From Laguncularia racemosa (taxonomy: Eukaryota > Streptophyta > Magnoliopsida > Myrtales > Combretaceae), in the NCBI GenBank assembly GCA_037954665.1, contig JBBMOL010000133.1, positions 1,426,001 to 1,490,000 of the forward strand: a stretch of DNA of 64,000 nt, written 5' to 3'. A program made the position numbers and the translations under genes. The stretch's first letter is position 1. Every line of letters begins with the position of its first letter. Positions 1-13,153 of this stretch are shown here, one piece after another. The notes beneath the pieces are model-generated. The model saw only the letters and a program-made list of their open reading frames with translations. It was not told the origin of the DNA and searched no databases.

Positions 1-418
1 CTATGGCTCCATTCAAGAATCGAGGGGGATAGTGTGCTTGTCACGATAGAGTGACAACTCATGCCATTGAACAGCAATGGTTACTTGATTCTATATTGAT
101 AACATGTGAAATGTTTTAATATTTATAATGTAACGTAAACTAATTAATACGTGAAAGGTTATTTATCTCTCATTCCTAGATAGCCTGCGATCGATGTTCC
201 TTCTACTGCATCAAGACTGAATGATCGAAAGGTTCAAACTTTATCTATTATGCAAAATAGAATATATATTAAAAAATTTAGTATATGTTACTATTAATAT
301 CAATATATTAATTTATGACTTATTATCGACTATTTACTGTCTAATTAATAGTTAATTAATAACAACTAAAGTTTATAGCTACTTTTGCAGTAACAGAAAA
401 AGATATTACATGTACAAT
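1..418. other. AT-rich non-coding DNA at left edge
   Basis: I see no gene here. Both strands are full of stops and the sequence is dominated by A/T runs with scattered TTAATTAA-like words that grade into the tandem array to the right. Confidence 0.5.
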
Positions 419-1480
419 CAATACAAAATTTTTCATTAATTAATTTTATAATGATTTAATGGCATCTTAATGACTAAATATCTTTAATTAATGATTATTA
501 ATAAATACTTAATTTCATAGTTAATTCTACAAAAATATACAAATATTTTACATTTTCTACCAATACAAAATTTTTCACTAATTAATTTTATGATGATTAA
601 TTAATGACATATTAACGACTAATTATCTTTAATTAATGGATCATTAATAAATGCTTAATTTTATAAATAATTCTACAAAAAATATAAAAATATTTTACAT
701 TTTCTACCAATACAAAATTTTTCACTAATTAATTTTATGATGATTAATTAATGAAAAATTATCTTTAATTAATAGATTATTGATAACTATTTAATTTTAT
801 AACTACTTCTACAAAAACATACAAATATTTTATATTTCCTACCAATACAAAAATTTTCACTAATTAATTTTATAACAATTAATTAATGACATATTAATGA
901 CTAATCACATTTAATTAATGGATCATTAATAATTACTTAATTTTATAATTAATTCTACAAAAACATACAACTATTTTACATTTGCTACCAATACAAAATT
1001 TTTCACTAATTAATTTTATAACAGGTAATTAATGACATATTAATGACTAATCACCTTTAATTAATGGATAATTAAAACTACTTAATTTTATAAATAATTC
1101 TATAAAAACATACAACTATTTTATATTTGCAACAAAATTTTTCACTAATTAATTTTATAACAATTAATTAACAAATAATCATATTTAATTAATGAAACAT
1201 TAATAACTACTTAATTTTATAATTAATTGTACAAAACCAAACAAATATTTTACCAACACTAAATTTTTCACTTCTTAATTTTACAATAATTAATTAATGA
1301 CATATTAACGACTAATCAACTATAATTAACATATCATTAATAACTACTTAATTTTATAATTAATTAGACAAATTATTCATATATTTTACATTTGTAATTA
1401 ATAAAAAAAATTTACTAATTATTTTTCTAACAATTAATTATTACATATGAACAACTAATTAACAGTTAATTAACAATAAC
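419..1480. repeat. AT-rich tandem array, unit about 145 bp
   Basis: The phrase CAATACAAAATTTTTCA followed by CTAATTAATTTTAT recurs at about 419, 561, 708, 843, 989, 1130, 1254 and, in degraded form, 1397. The spacings are 142, 147, 135, 146, 141, 124 and 143 bp. Between these words the units also share a TTTAATTAATGG block, a CTTAATTTTAT block and an ATTCTACAAAAA block, so whole units are repeated, about eight in total. The units have diverged by substitutions and small deletions (the 708, 1130 and 1254 units are shorter or damaged). No coding potential is visible. This is an old minisatellite-like or satellite-fragment array; no family is recognised. Confidence 0.85.
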
Positions 1481-4400
1481 TTTATTTAATAAATATGTTT
1501 ACAAAAATACATTATACTAACACATAAACATAATTTATTTGTTAATGTTAATTAATCATATATTAATAACTAATTAATTACTAACTAATACTTAAATAAC
1601 AACAACTACTATTTCAACTAAAATTGTGGAGTACATATAATTACACTTCTTTTTTGCATTTATCCGAAGTAATATAATAGCAAAAAGAAAATTATTTTTT
1701 CTTAAAAAAAATACCGAGATCTTGCTTTGATGAAAATATTTCCACATACTTACTTCAACAAACTAAAACCTGCGTGAAGCAAAAATTATGAAAATAAAAA
1801 TTTGCAAATAATGAGATAAAGTAAAATTTACAGAGAAAATAGAAAGATGAAAATATGAATATATGAACTCAAGATTCATATTTATATTACAAATTGTTGT
1901 GCAAAATTTGTTTCTATATATTATAAATCATATGTTATGATACTGTGTAAATTTACTATATCACTTTTATAGGTTTGCAACATTACTTTTATAATAATTT
2001 TATAGGTTTGTAGTCTTTTTATAGGTTTGCAATGAACTTTTTTTTTTATAACTTTTATAGGTTTGCAGATATATTGCCAGAAAAAAAAACAGTATAATTT
2101 GTACTAAAGGGGCGAACGAGTTAATTTTTTTTTTTTACCCTAAAGTCGCAAACGACATCGGTGTCTTTAAAATCTATTTTAAGTATAATTATTGCTAAAA
2201 CAATATTTAGATAATTTTTTTTTAAATAATAATATTTAAGTATGTAACCCTGATTGTGTTTTTTTTTCCCTATTATAATTGGATTATTATATCTTTATTG
2301 TATATTATTTGTATTTGACTCTATATTTAATGATGATTGAATAACGAGAGTTGAAAGGAAAAAAAATAAAAGGCATTTTTAAGTAAAATGTTTATGAATA
2401 CGTTTTATTCTTCCACAAAAGATTACTTCATTGTTTTTTCAACAAAAAAAAAAATCAAATAAAGGCATAAATAAATCTAATTTTATATATTTTTGTTACG
2501 TATTTAATGTACTTTTATTTGCCGATTTTTTTTTTTTTTTAAAAAAGAGAAGATCTCGACGAGTGAAGTTTAGTTGGTGGGTGATCGTCCACGATTCTAA
2601 AATCCAGCGGATTATGTGAGCATATTGAAGGATTTTACTTTCCTCTATGATGTCTTAAAATAATCATCTCCATGGTTTGTATGAACAAATTGTCTTTGAT
2701 ATATATCGATACTTCCAATTATTAATAGAACATTGTTCCAATTCAGAATTTACCCTTTCAAACCTTACTCAACAGAATTGGTAAAATCTTTTATTAAATA
2801 TTGCTGGTTAATCATAAAATGTAATTTCCTGACATAGACCACGGTTTTGCAACCAAGTAAGTCGGTCCAATCAGCCAAAATCTCCAGGTCTGAGATATTT
2901 GACCTTCTAGTAAATATCACCTGCTAAATATCGAAAAGGTGAATCTTTGGTTAATAATAGAAAATGTATCCATATTATCATTATTTTTCACTTTATGCAC
3001 TTAAAAAAAAAATTGTTTTTCTGCTTTATCTATTTGTATTTAATTAGATGTTAAAAATAGTTATGTGGAGTGCATGTGTGGGAAAAAAAATCCAAAAAAT
3101 TAGGACTAGAGTGAAATGAAAGAGGGATAATTCTTTCGACCTTTTTTTATATATTTATTTTTTAACATATAATTAATATTTCTAAAGAGAGGAAAACTGT
3201 AAAAACACAAAACAAGGTATACAAAGTGGGGGGCAAAAATCGAAAACAAAGGTTTTTTTTTTTTTAATTATTCCAACTCCTTCTGCAAAATATTGTTGCA
3301 GAAGTTTTGGTTAACTTTCAATGAGAAAACACAGGAAGAAGAAGAAGTGTAAATTCTTTTCTAATGCCTGAAAGGATCCGCTTGTGGGCGGTGAGTTAAT
3401 CTGGTTTCTCCAAGCCTATTTCGCCAACTCTTGACCATCTTTTAGTAGATGTCGGATGTTTTAAATTTTTAAGCTGCCATTGGCTGCATTTTTATGGTAT
3501 CAATTTATAAATATTAATGATTGATAATATTATTTAGATTTTTAAATTATTTTAATTATTAATTAAACAGGATAGGATCTAATGTGGTGAAAATCAAGAA
3601 AAATCGTAGATGGTGAAGATGCAAGCAACCTGCCCTCAACAAGCTTCACGTCTTCACATGGAAAAAGCGGTTGCCAATTGGGGAATGGGGACGTTTACAT
3701 TACACCGAAATCGATATTATTTGCAAATCTCATGATGTCTTATTCAATTGCAATGATGGGGAATTTTTTGGTATTGCACTAAGTAGGGCCAGAACTCCAG
3801 AAAAAATGAATTAAGATATGCGTGAAATGGATGCCTCAAAAGGATTGCAAAATTATCGTACTTGAGTCCAGGCAAATAATGTGTTCTGGCTCTTGGCGGT
3901 TATTGTAAAAGCTCCATTGCAACCACTCGAGGAAAAATTCTTGTCATCAGTGTTTCTACAAAAGCGTTCCCCCAATAAGTGCTTCTAAGTTGATATGGAT
4001 GTATTAAAAGGGTTTATTAACAAGATCAATTAAATGTATATATACATATATAATATCTAATCATTAACAAATGTTTGTAAGGTATCCCTTAATATTTTGC
4101 TTATAGACTATCCATTCAATGATTTATGTATCTTGAAAATTTATTTATAATGCACTTGTGTCTCTCTCTCTATATCTAATATCCCATCGTGATCCTAGCA
4201 TTCCCATAAGTACTAGGAAAGATTGCTATGATCGTTATTACATCTATATCGAATAGATGCAACAAAGTGTTCGACTCTATATGTATATATAACTGATTTA
4301 TGAATCCATAGATTAGTCAATGGATCATCTGTATATCTTCAAAACTTACTTCTTGTTATGATGATGCCATGTGTGCTTATATATAGGGATAATGTCAAAA

Positions 4401-5532
4401 AAAGCTTCTTCTTCTTTTTTTCTTTTCAATTTTACATATAAGGTTTAAAGTTGTAGGATACTATATATCCAATAGAACTGTTACTTGTTAAATTTAATGC
4501 AAAAAATTTTGAATTATAAAATTCCATACCTAATTGAACTTTTACTTTTTAAATTTACTACCTTTGTCATTTTGAGAAAGATAGATATTACAAATACTCA
4601 TTGGACAAAAAGTATAAGCATAAACAATTATGAGTAAGGTAATAAATTTTATAAGTAAAAATTCAATTTGATATGAAATTTAGTAACTTCAAACTTTAAA
4701 CAAAAAGATTAAAAAAACATTTTATAATCAAACATTACAGATCGAATCCTTTGATGTACACTCATGCTCTTTCAAAAATGTTAACATCTAAAGAATTTTC
4801 CTCCAAGATTTAAGACGATCGTGCGTATGAATATGCACATTTTTTCGACGGACTCATCATCTAGTTTAGAGCTTTTCTTGATTTTGTTAACTAATATGGA
4901 TGGAGGGTGATGGATTCGCTTGTTAGAAAAATAATGATTGCATATTGATATAAAATATTTCTTTAAACTGTATTGGTCGATAACTCTTGAGTTGTCAACA
5001 AGTTTCCAATCGTATTAGTGTATATACGAAATTTTAGAATTAGAGATATTTTAGTAATTCTATTTTTTTTTTTTTTAAGAAGCAACACTATCAATTGCAA
5101 CTGTAATTTATTGGTGACACTTGTTGAAGTTATACAAGGAAAACTTTTCATGATTCTGGATATTGGTTACATGTCAAGGCAATATAGTCCAATTGGTATG
5201 GTAACCGTTCTTCCTAAAAAATGAAACAGATTCGAATTTTTCTTCCTCTCTATTGTATAATGTATAGTTGGCACAAAAAAAAAATTATTGTTAGACAATT
5301 TATGAAAAAATAATTCATAAAAGGACGGAAACTTGCTTCTATAGCAACTTAATAAGTATTTTTAGCCCACCCATTAACATATTTCTATTGTTAATTGTTA
5401 TATGTAATGTAAATGGAGATATGAACTCCAATGTTTTGATGAATAGTAGTTAAAATACTATATTGATCTTTCAAATAGTTAAAATAAAAGATTTTGTATT
5501 TTCTATTTATCATATAATATTTACTTTACGAT
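1481..5532. other. intergenic AT-rich DNA, no gene seen
   Basis: The longest open frames are about 60 to 68 codons, rich in F, K, I and N, and lie over poly-A or poly-T tracts, so they look like chance ORFs. Several homopolymer tracts of 9 to 15 bases occur. A short slightly GC-richer stretch at about 3350-3970 shows no extended reading frame. No transposon ends were identified. Confidence 0.5.
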
Positions 5533-5760
5533 ATATGAGGTACATGTTCTTGAGTATAGTATCTATTTTAAGATTCCATTTACCACCCTATGAGAATTCT
5601 TAATTAATGGTATTGAATATGATAAAATATAATATTTTTAACTTAACAATATGGGGCACATGTTCTTGAGTATAGTACATATTATAAGATATCATGTACC
5701 ACCCTACAAGAATTCTTAATTGATAGTGTTGAACATAATAAAATAAGATATGCTTAACTT
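5533..5760. repeat. tandem duplication, two units of about 115 bp
   Basis: Two adjacent copies (about 5533-5650 and 5651-5760) share ACATGTTCTTGAGTATAGTA, a TACCACCCTA block and an AGAATTCTTAATT block in the same order and spacing, with scattered substitutions. They are non-coding. Confidence 0.8.
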
Positions 5761-7515
5761 AAACACATACTCAATGTCCATAAAATCTACCTAATTTCAT
5801 GAATTCAAGCGTGATTATAGTACCCCACTTGTTTTTTATTGAATCAACAACCTGTAATGCGTTTAATCTAGCAACTTTGAGAAAGTAGAAAGGAGAGCGA
5901 GACCTTAAGTTTTGTCGGTTAATGACATATTGATGCAGTTAACTAATTATAAAGACATGGCACATGGAAAGTCATTTGGTGGTATAAGAAAATATATACA
6001 ATTTTAATTCTAACTAGTGAATTAGTATTACACTAAATAGTTCAGCTAAGTGATCCCATTATATCACTATTATAAATAATAATTAATTTCTTATTTAAAC
6101 TATTTAACATGTTTATAGAATATTAATGAAATCTCTATTTAAACTACTTAGTATAATATTAATTTTTTATTTTAATCATTTAAAATTTTAATTTTTTATT
6201 TTAATTATTTAATATAATATTTATTATCTATTTTAACTACTTAAAATTTTAATTTTATATTTAAATTTGATTTCAAATATTGATCATCTTGTATATATAT
6301 ATATTTTGATTCGCCTTAAAAGAAAAAGGAAAAAAAAAAAAAAGTTAAATACATAATTCCAGACGGCAAAACTTGTATTGAAAGCTCTTCAGGATCAAGC
6401 AAAAAGCCCTTTCCTCACATCGGATTCTCTAATTTCTATTATTCTCGTATGATGGAGGACCACTCTGCATATTTTTGTAATAGTTTGGCCTGCCATGTTG
6501 CCGTAAAACCATTTGTCGCCGGAGTATTATAAGTATACGTAACGTCAACTTTGACGATTCACACAAATTGGCACTTTTATGTTTGTTTTCGGCGGCTAAC
6601 TAGAGAACCTGATTGCCCTATCTTCAACAGTGAATCACTTCCTTTTTGTAAAGGATCCTATGAATGGCAATGGCTGCACAGTGTTTCTCGACGAAGCTCG
6701 TTTGATATTGGTGCCCATGATTGTATGAGTTCAGGGAACGGTATCATTTATATCCTACTTGTTCATATATATTTTGTACAGTTACTAAAAGTTAAGGAGT
6801 ATATTTCAGTTATAGATTTTTTTAAATTTATTTTTATAAGATAAATTATAGATATAAGGTATGAGATTTTTTTTATTCTATATCCATTATTAAATCTGTA
6901 CTATGATATATATAGGATATAGATTCTAAAATACCTTATACCTACTTTATAAAAAAAAATATTAATAAATAATAATATTATATTTTTCAATAAATAGATA
7001 TTTTAGTAAAAGGAAAGGAAAAAAAGATTACAAACTTATAAGTTCATAACCCTAAATGACTAAACCTAATACCGTCACTCTTTTTTCTTATCGTCCTTCC
7101 TCATTCTCCTCTCAAACATTATGTTATGTATTCTTTTTTATTTGTTAAGTAGTAAAATTATATAAATTTAAAGTAATGAAAGTAAGAATAATTACTATTC
7201 TTAATTTCATAGTTTTTATTACAAGATTTATAAGTTTTGTACATAAAGAATTTGTAATATCATATATAAATTATTATTTTTTTATTATCAAATCAACATG
7301 AAATTTATTGAAAGAAATGTAAAATTTATAAGCTCCATAAAATACCCCATATTCTATAAATTTTATATAGTATACGTTTCATAATGGTTTTAAAATATCA
7401 TAAATTAGGTTCTATTTCTAAAATTTAGAAATTTATACCTTACAAAATATAATATGAATAGAATCTAATATTCTATATACCCTATACCTATTGACTCTTA
7501 ATACTAGCTTATAAG
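5761..7515. other. intergenic DNA with one gene-fragment-like patch
   Basis: Mostly AT-rich and featureless. At about 6350-6755 base composition rises. An ATG at 6664 opens a short frame MAMAAQCFSTKLV that stops at 6703-6705; its residue use resembles the start of a plastid transit peptide. Another frame, opening at 6551, runs 97 codons across the same patch. Neither continues into anything recognisable, so at best this is a gene fragment; no product is assigned. Confidence 0.3.
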
Positions 7516-8583
7516 TAGGAATATAGCCGGAACACGATTAGATCAGGTTTAGTAAACTTGTTATCTTATATGGTTATCTGAAATCCGTCACAAACCTTAT
7601 AGGATTTTATACCAAATATTTGAAACCCACCCAATAAACTTGATAAGCAAGTGCTGCTCGTTAGTCTTCTTTTTTTATCTATTGTGAGATTCATCCAGTT
7701 CCGACATAGTGTTTAGACTTTAGAGTTGCCGAGCCAAGTTGCTGTACTGTTGTAGACTATAGTGAGTGATCGTATGAGTCATGACTCATGAGAGAGGATG
7801 ACAAGGAGTTGCCAAGTTGAATGAGACGAGGATAATGGACAAATCTTAAGCGATGACAGATGATGAGTGAGCAAGACACCAGAGATGAGTGTTGGGTCTG
7901 CTGGCTATCAGTTGCAACTGTGAAGCTATGATTTGTGACTCACTTGCAGTCTTGTAGGCTGTGTTGTGCTTGTGTAGTGCGACCTGTGTTGTGTAGTGTG
8001 GCGGTGCGGCCTGCGAAGTGCCATGTGTTGTGACTTGTGTAGTGCGGCTATAGCCTGTGTTGTGTAGTGTGTCAATGGGGTATGCGGAGTGTGGCCTTTG
8101 GATGAGCCGATCAGGACAGACGAGAGAGTGAGGTGATATTTGTTTTTGCCAAAACAATTGAGAGAGATGAGATTTACTCCTTGCTTTTCAAATTTAATTT
8201 GATTTTTCAAAGAGAAGACTAAAGAGTTGAGACAATCTATTAGACATGAGACGTGTGAGTTGTAAACAGTAAGGAGTAATGTCAGAACAGAGTAAAGGGC
8301 TAGACTTGCTTGTACCTCTTAATTTTTTTTAAAAGAAAAAATCATTAAATATGATAATATTTACTCGTTTAATCATTATAAAAAATAAAATAAAATAAAT
8401 CGAGTTTAAGTTCCTAACGAGGTTTAATATTTATCTTGTTATCCAACTCAATGCTATAGGATTTTAAAAAATATCTCATAACCTATTCCAAACCCTATAG
8501 AATAGTATTTTATGAGGTTTTAACTAGGTCGGGCAGATTAAGATCCCTACAATAACCCGCTTCCTTACATCTCTACTTATAAG
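7508..8583. mobile_element. hAT-like non-autonomous DNA transposon, about 1.06 kb
   Basis: The 8-bp word CTTATAAG flanks the element exactly on both sides (7508-7515 and 8576-8583), the target-site duplication length typical of hAT transposons. The element itself spans 7516-8575. Its ends form an imperfect terminal inverted repeat: TAGGAATATAGCC at the left against TAGAGATGTAAGG read from the right. Subterminal sequences on both sides carry related ATAGGATTTTA-type words. There is no transposase reading frame. The interior includes a GT-rich minisatellite (about 7955-8080) unlike the AT-rich ends. The duplication is perfect; the inverted repeats are weak, so the family name is an inference. 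Confidence 0.7.
7955..8085. repeat. GT-rich minisatellite inside the 7.5-8.6 kb transposon
   Basis: Words built from GTGTTGTG, TGTGTAGTG and GCGGC recur in an irregular ladder (for example TGTGTAGTGCGAC, TGTGTAGTGCGGC, GTGTTGTGTAGTGTG), with a higher-order period of roughly 55 to 70 bases. On the minus strand it creates Thr/His/Gln-rich open frames about 95-103 codons long that are by-products of the repeat. Confidence 0.65.
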
Positions 8584-11203
8584 TCTATTTCTTCACTTTG
8601 ATTGAAGGTTGATTTAAAATTTCAATAATCAATTTTAATATGATGTACTACTATAATTGGTTCTAAGTCCTAAAATCATGGTGCATGTCATGCTTGAATT
8701 TGAATAACATATCCTCTTGTTATCCAACCTTCAAGTTCTCATTTGTTCACCATATCCCTTTTATTAAGATTCAACACCAGGACATTCAAATTGTTACTAT
8801 TTTCAAATGTTGTTTTATTATGATATTTTATGAATTCCATTTGCATTATGTTGTAAAAGAAAATGTTTACGAGTAATCTTAATGAACTTAATAATATGTT
8901 AAATAAATAAACTTTACACATTTTTATACACTTGTGAACTTGATTTTCCATGAAGTATATAATTAACCTCACAAGGTGTGGCAACTTCCTTCTGTAAAGA
9001 CATTAACGATGGAGTTGTTCATAAAATTGAACCACATCAACCTAAGCACCAAGAACCAAATCAAACCAAACAACTACATGTGGTTCCCTTATGTTCTGAT
9101 TCAACTTAGGGGAACAAATCAAACCAAACCACTAAAATCAAATCGAACTAGTTTCCTATGAAATAAAAAGAAGAAGAAGAAGAAACTATGCATTTTGATT
9201 TTTTTAATGACAATACAAAACTAACTTAGTGGCTCTTATGGTGAAAACAAAAAATGAAACCTAACCTTAAGACATTAGCTCTTAGTCCCCAATCCTTGCA
9301 CTCCTCCTATAGTTCACTTTCATGCATGTCGGTTTTCACGTTAGACAAGATTTTTACTCTCAACTCATGACTTTATTAAGCTCATTCATGCCTCTTATTT
9401 CAGTCTTATTTCTTTATACTCTTATGGTCTCACTCTCACCTCTCAATCACTCTATGATCCTTAATGTAATAGATCTAGTGTTTTATAAGTGCACAATCTT
9501 TTTCTCTTCTTAACTTGCTTATTATGTAATGTGGATAATCTAGGATGAAATTTATAAGATAACTTTCCATCATAAAATAAACTTGTTCAAGGAAAATTGT
9601 TATCTATAATTTGTTCGTCTTTTATATACATATATGCCATTGTAGTCCACTTATTGAATTCTTCCAACTCGAAATCTTATATCAAATTATATGAGTAAAA
9701 ATTAATGATAAAATATTATCTAAGCAACTAAGTTTTATTTATTTATCTTTTAAGTGGTTCAAACTGAATTGAACCTCAATTTTGAAGCAATTCAATTCAA
9801 AACTTTGAATTGTTAAAAGTGGTTTAGTTTACTAACGTCTAAACCAAACCATTTCAAATGCAATTTGCTTTGGTTCAACCCTTAAACAGAGCCAAATCAT
9901 AAGTACGTCTACTTAGAATTCTTTTTTTTTTAAGCAACAAAATTTATAATATTAAAATTACTAAAAAATTGTAATATATCTCGATAATTTCTTTTAAAAC
10001 CCCTAATAAATGTTTTTAAATGAGGAAGCACTCTAGTAAAAGCCTTTTTTTCTTTAATTAAAAGATTAATCGGCTCATTTCTCCTGACTTTTCATTTTAC
10101 AAAAATACAATATGAGGAAGCTCGCTCCCTCTCTCTCTTTCGAGCGCCATCTTCCTTATGCCTAGGTTTTCCATACACGGTTTTTAAGGGAATTAAAGAT
10201 GAGAAAATATTCGTTTCCTCTTTTTCCTTTAAGGTTTTTTTTTCTTTTATATTGCATTGTAGCTCTATAGGATCTCACAATTTAAGAAAGGTTCAAGAAG
10301 GTTATGTTGGCTTGGTTGTGAGCTAGAGTTGCATTTGATGTTTCCGGCTTTTTGAAGTGAGTTTCTCATTTCATTTCGCTGGCTTCCGAAGTTTAGTACC
10401 ATGTTAACCTAGACTTGGAGATGCTTCAAGTATTACGTTTTAATTTGAAAAATTAGGCACATAATTCCTCAAATTGGAGTTTCAAAAGTTAAATTTAGGA
10501 ACTTAAATCATTATTCATTATCTTTGGAAATACTTCAACCGATTTCAAAATTTGGAAATAGGGCGGAGTTTCATTAGTTGATGAATACAAAGGTTAAATG
10601 ATTATGTTTTGTGATTTTGACAATTGTCAGGAGACTAGTTAATGAAAGATCAGAGTTTAAAAACAGATTTGGGGTAGGGGGTTGACCAGTATTAAGACTT
10701 TAAATCAATGGCCGATTATTTCATTCCCAAATCAAACAGCCTTGCTTATTAGCTGATCGAAGACCCTAGGAAAGTACTTTTTTGAAGCGTATTTATTTAC
10801 TGTCTAAAAAATGTTTACTATTAGGTGATAAAGAAGGTGTTGTGAGCTTAATTAGGGCAAGCACGGCATCGTATGTTGGCTTTATGGCTCTAGGCTTCGA
10901 AATCAAATGAATTTAATTGTATTAGACTTAAATTGATGAGTTTTATCTGATTGACATTGAGGCTAATAATCAATCCGGCATGTCATCAACTAAGAGTCCT
11001 ATACTAGCTTAGGGTAGGACATGTGAATTGGTAGTGGGATTGATGATAGTCATGACTTTAACTTTTAGTATAACTTTAAGTAGAAGATATGATATTTTTA
11101 GACTCTTAGCTGTTCATCTTTTCTTTTCTTTTCTTTTTTGACCATTTATGGAAATGTTGTTTTATAGATCACCTATCTGATCAATTGAATTTTTTTATGA
11201 AAC

Positions 11204-11207
<4 letters not shown>
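8584..11207. other. intergenic DNA, no gene seen
   Basis: The open frames here are at most about 80 codons and show no recognisable motif. Segments near 9040-9140 and 9750-9900 contain repeated AACCAAA/GGTTTAGT-type words in opposite orientation that could be degraded ends of a MITE, but no target duplication was found. The stretch from about 10090 to 10460 is a little less AT-rich (CTCTCT tract, short ORF) and might be an untranslated exon, which cannot be supported further. Confidence 0.4.

Positions 11208-11272
<65 letters not shown>
11208..11272. repeat. compound (TA)n(GA)n microsatellite
   Basis: A run of TA dinucleotides passes directly into about eighteen GA dinucleotides. An open frame across it encodes a run of Ile-Tyr followed by Glu-Arg and is a by-product of the repeat. 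Confidence 0.95.
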
Positions 11273-11275
<3 letters not shown>

Positions 11276-12344
11276 CTCATATGTTCTTGTTATGTGTAAG
11301 AACATGCAGCGCAACAGTAGCATCCGGACATAATTTCAAGACATCACAACTTATTTATGTAAGTATGCTATTGGTGTCTTTATGGTATTTGTTTTATTCC
11401 ATATAGGACTTCATCTCCTTTTGACACGTGCTTAAATGAGTAATATGAAAAAAGAAAAAAAAAAAAAAACCAAATTGGAAGAGATAAGCTAAGAAGAAAT
11501 AGACATTAGGTAAACAACTAATCGGGCTCGTTAATATTAGTAACAGAAGTTGCCCAAGTGGGACGATGCGCGTCGAAATTTGGTGTCTCTACATAATGAG
11601 AGGTGATGTCCCGTCGTCCTCTTTATTTGACTATATATCCCTGCAAGTTGTCAAGGTATCCTTTCTGGATTCTGATCTTTCGGCATATATAGTATACTCT
11701 ATAGTCTGTTCTATTGTACCAAGATCCAGCACTAGTACTTCATGCTTGTTAATTCAAGTAATATCGACTGTTACATATTATATTGGAGTAGGGGGCGTGT
11801 AGATGTAGACTCTAGCTACCTAGCACGTGGACTTAACACTATCATACGATCAAAACAACAAGAGTCTACAGGTTTGGTTGAAGCTGAAAGTTGATATAAA
11901 AGTTAAAAAGAAGTGCATGGGATTCAAACATGGTATGCTAAAGAAATTTTACTTAATTCTACATAATGTCTAGGGTTTGAAATCATGGAAACCTTATCAT
12001 GTGTATCATCTGTCAAAGCTTGCCTAACTCATGTGCTAATATAGCATGTGAGACTTTTTTTCCTTCCGCTCCGATAGTGAGTGCCTATTAAAAAAATATT
12101 GTTCTATCTCAATAAATGCAAAGTCTATCCTTAATCTCCTGTTCAATAATTATGATCTATTGTCCTTAATTATAGTATTATCTTTTATTTTTATAGTTTA
12201 TCTTACTCTTTTTTTTCTTAAGTAAAGATGAATTTTGTTAAAATATATATATTTATTAAATTAATCAATTCAAAATAAACAACAAGGGAAAGGTTGAGAA
12301 TATAAGATCCCAACTAAATAGACAACTACATCTATTCTAAAATT
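11273..12344. other. intergenic DNA, no gene seen
   Basis: No extended coding frame, RNA gene or element end was recognised. Confidence 0.4.
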
Positions 12345-12944
12345 GACGCAGCGAGGAAAGCGTTACGAAACGAATCCGAATATGGATTGGTTTCACACAA
12401 CAAAGATTAGCTCTTTGATGCAAATTCTGGTTGCGTACAACCGATAAATGGAGATAATCCTCTCTCGAAGTGTATTTCAAAAATATGAATAAAACATAAC
12501 CCTAACATGTCTGACCAAAGAGTATATATACTTCCCCGTAAAATATCTAAAAGGGGAAAATCTAAGCGTACACGTGAAAATAAATAATGATATACACGTC
12601 TATAACCTATCGCATACACGGTCGTGCCTCTAGGCCGTGTATGTTTCTGTGAGAATCCCGATAGAATACACGGTCGCATACACGGCCGTGCCTCTAGGCC
12701 GTGTATGTTTCTGTGAGAATCCTAATAGAATACACGGTTGCATACACAGCCGTGCCTCTAAGCTGTATATGTTTCTGTGAGGATCCTGATAGAACACACA
12801 GTCGCATATACGGTCGTATCTCTGGCCGTGCCTGTACCCGTTTTGTCAACCTGTGTCCTCCACGATGTTCGCATAAAAAATCAATACGATCCACGTATGG
12901 TATATCACCATTTTTCGTAAGAAAATAAAATCTACCGACTGACA
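12345..12944 (-). mobile_element. LTR-like block, minus orientation (solo or truncated LTR)
   Basis: Read on the minus strand, the block begins TGTCAGTCGG, carries a 64-bp tandem repeat in its first half, then a TATA motif (12524-12530), then a stretch with the look of an R-U5 region (TTTTATTCATATTTTTGAAA, then a run through GAGAGAGGATTATCTCC, then GCTTTCCTCG), and closes near CGTCA. This order of enhancer-like repeats, TATA and U5-like tail is typical of plant retrotransposon LTRs. No internal domain flanks it, and no target duplication or matching second LTR was found, so both ends are approximate and the family is not assigned. Confidence 0.5.
12611..12866. repeat. 64-bp tandem repeat, about 3.5-4 units
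   Basis: The word CGCATACACGG (or a variant) occurs at 12611, 12675, 12739 and 12803, exactly 64 bases apart each time. Each unit contains CGTGCCTCTAGGCCGTGTAT, which is partly self-complementary, and TTTCTGTGAGAATCC. The first two units are nearly identical; the fourth is decayed. The units probably form the U3 enhancer repeats of the surrounding LTR-like block. Confidence 0.9.
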
Positions 12945-13153
12945 AGTTTAATAGATCCCATAAAGGATGATATAATCATACATAAAATTGAAAATGAAAA
13001 GAAAAATAGAAATAATAAACACACAAAAAAAAAAGAAAAATCATTTGTTCTTGTTAGGTATGGCTCATATATTGAATGAAGGACAGATGCTGGAGTGAAG
13101 TCGAGTGAAGTGAAGCGGAACGAGCAAAAGGAGCTTCGCTCTAGCATTTGTCC

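Noticed and set aside
7846..8210. Thr/His/Gln-rich minus-strand frames of 94 and 103 codons
   Set aside because: They coincide with the GT-rich minisatellite inside a transposon.
9040..9900. Inverted AACCAAA/TTTGGTT-rich element
   Set aside because: Low-complexity words only; no consistent ends or target duplication.
12407..12945. Overlapping open frames of 75 to 90 codons on both strands
   Set aside because: They are produced by the 64-bp tandem repeat and the LTR-like block, with repeated peptide phrases matching the repeat.
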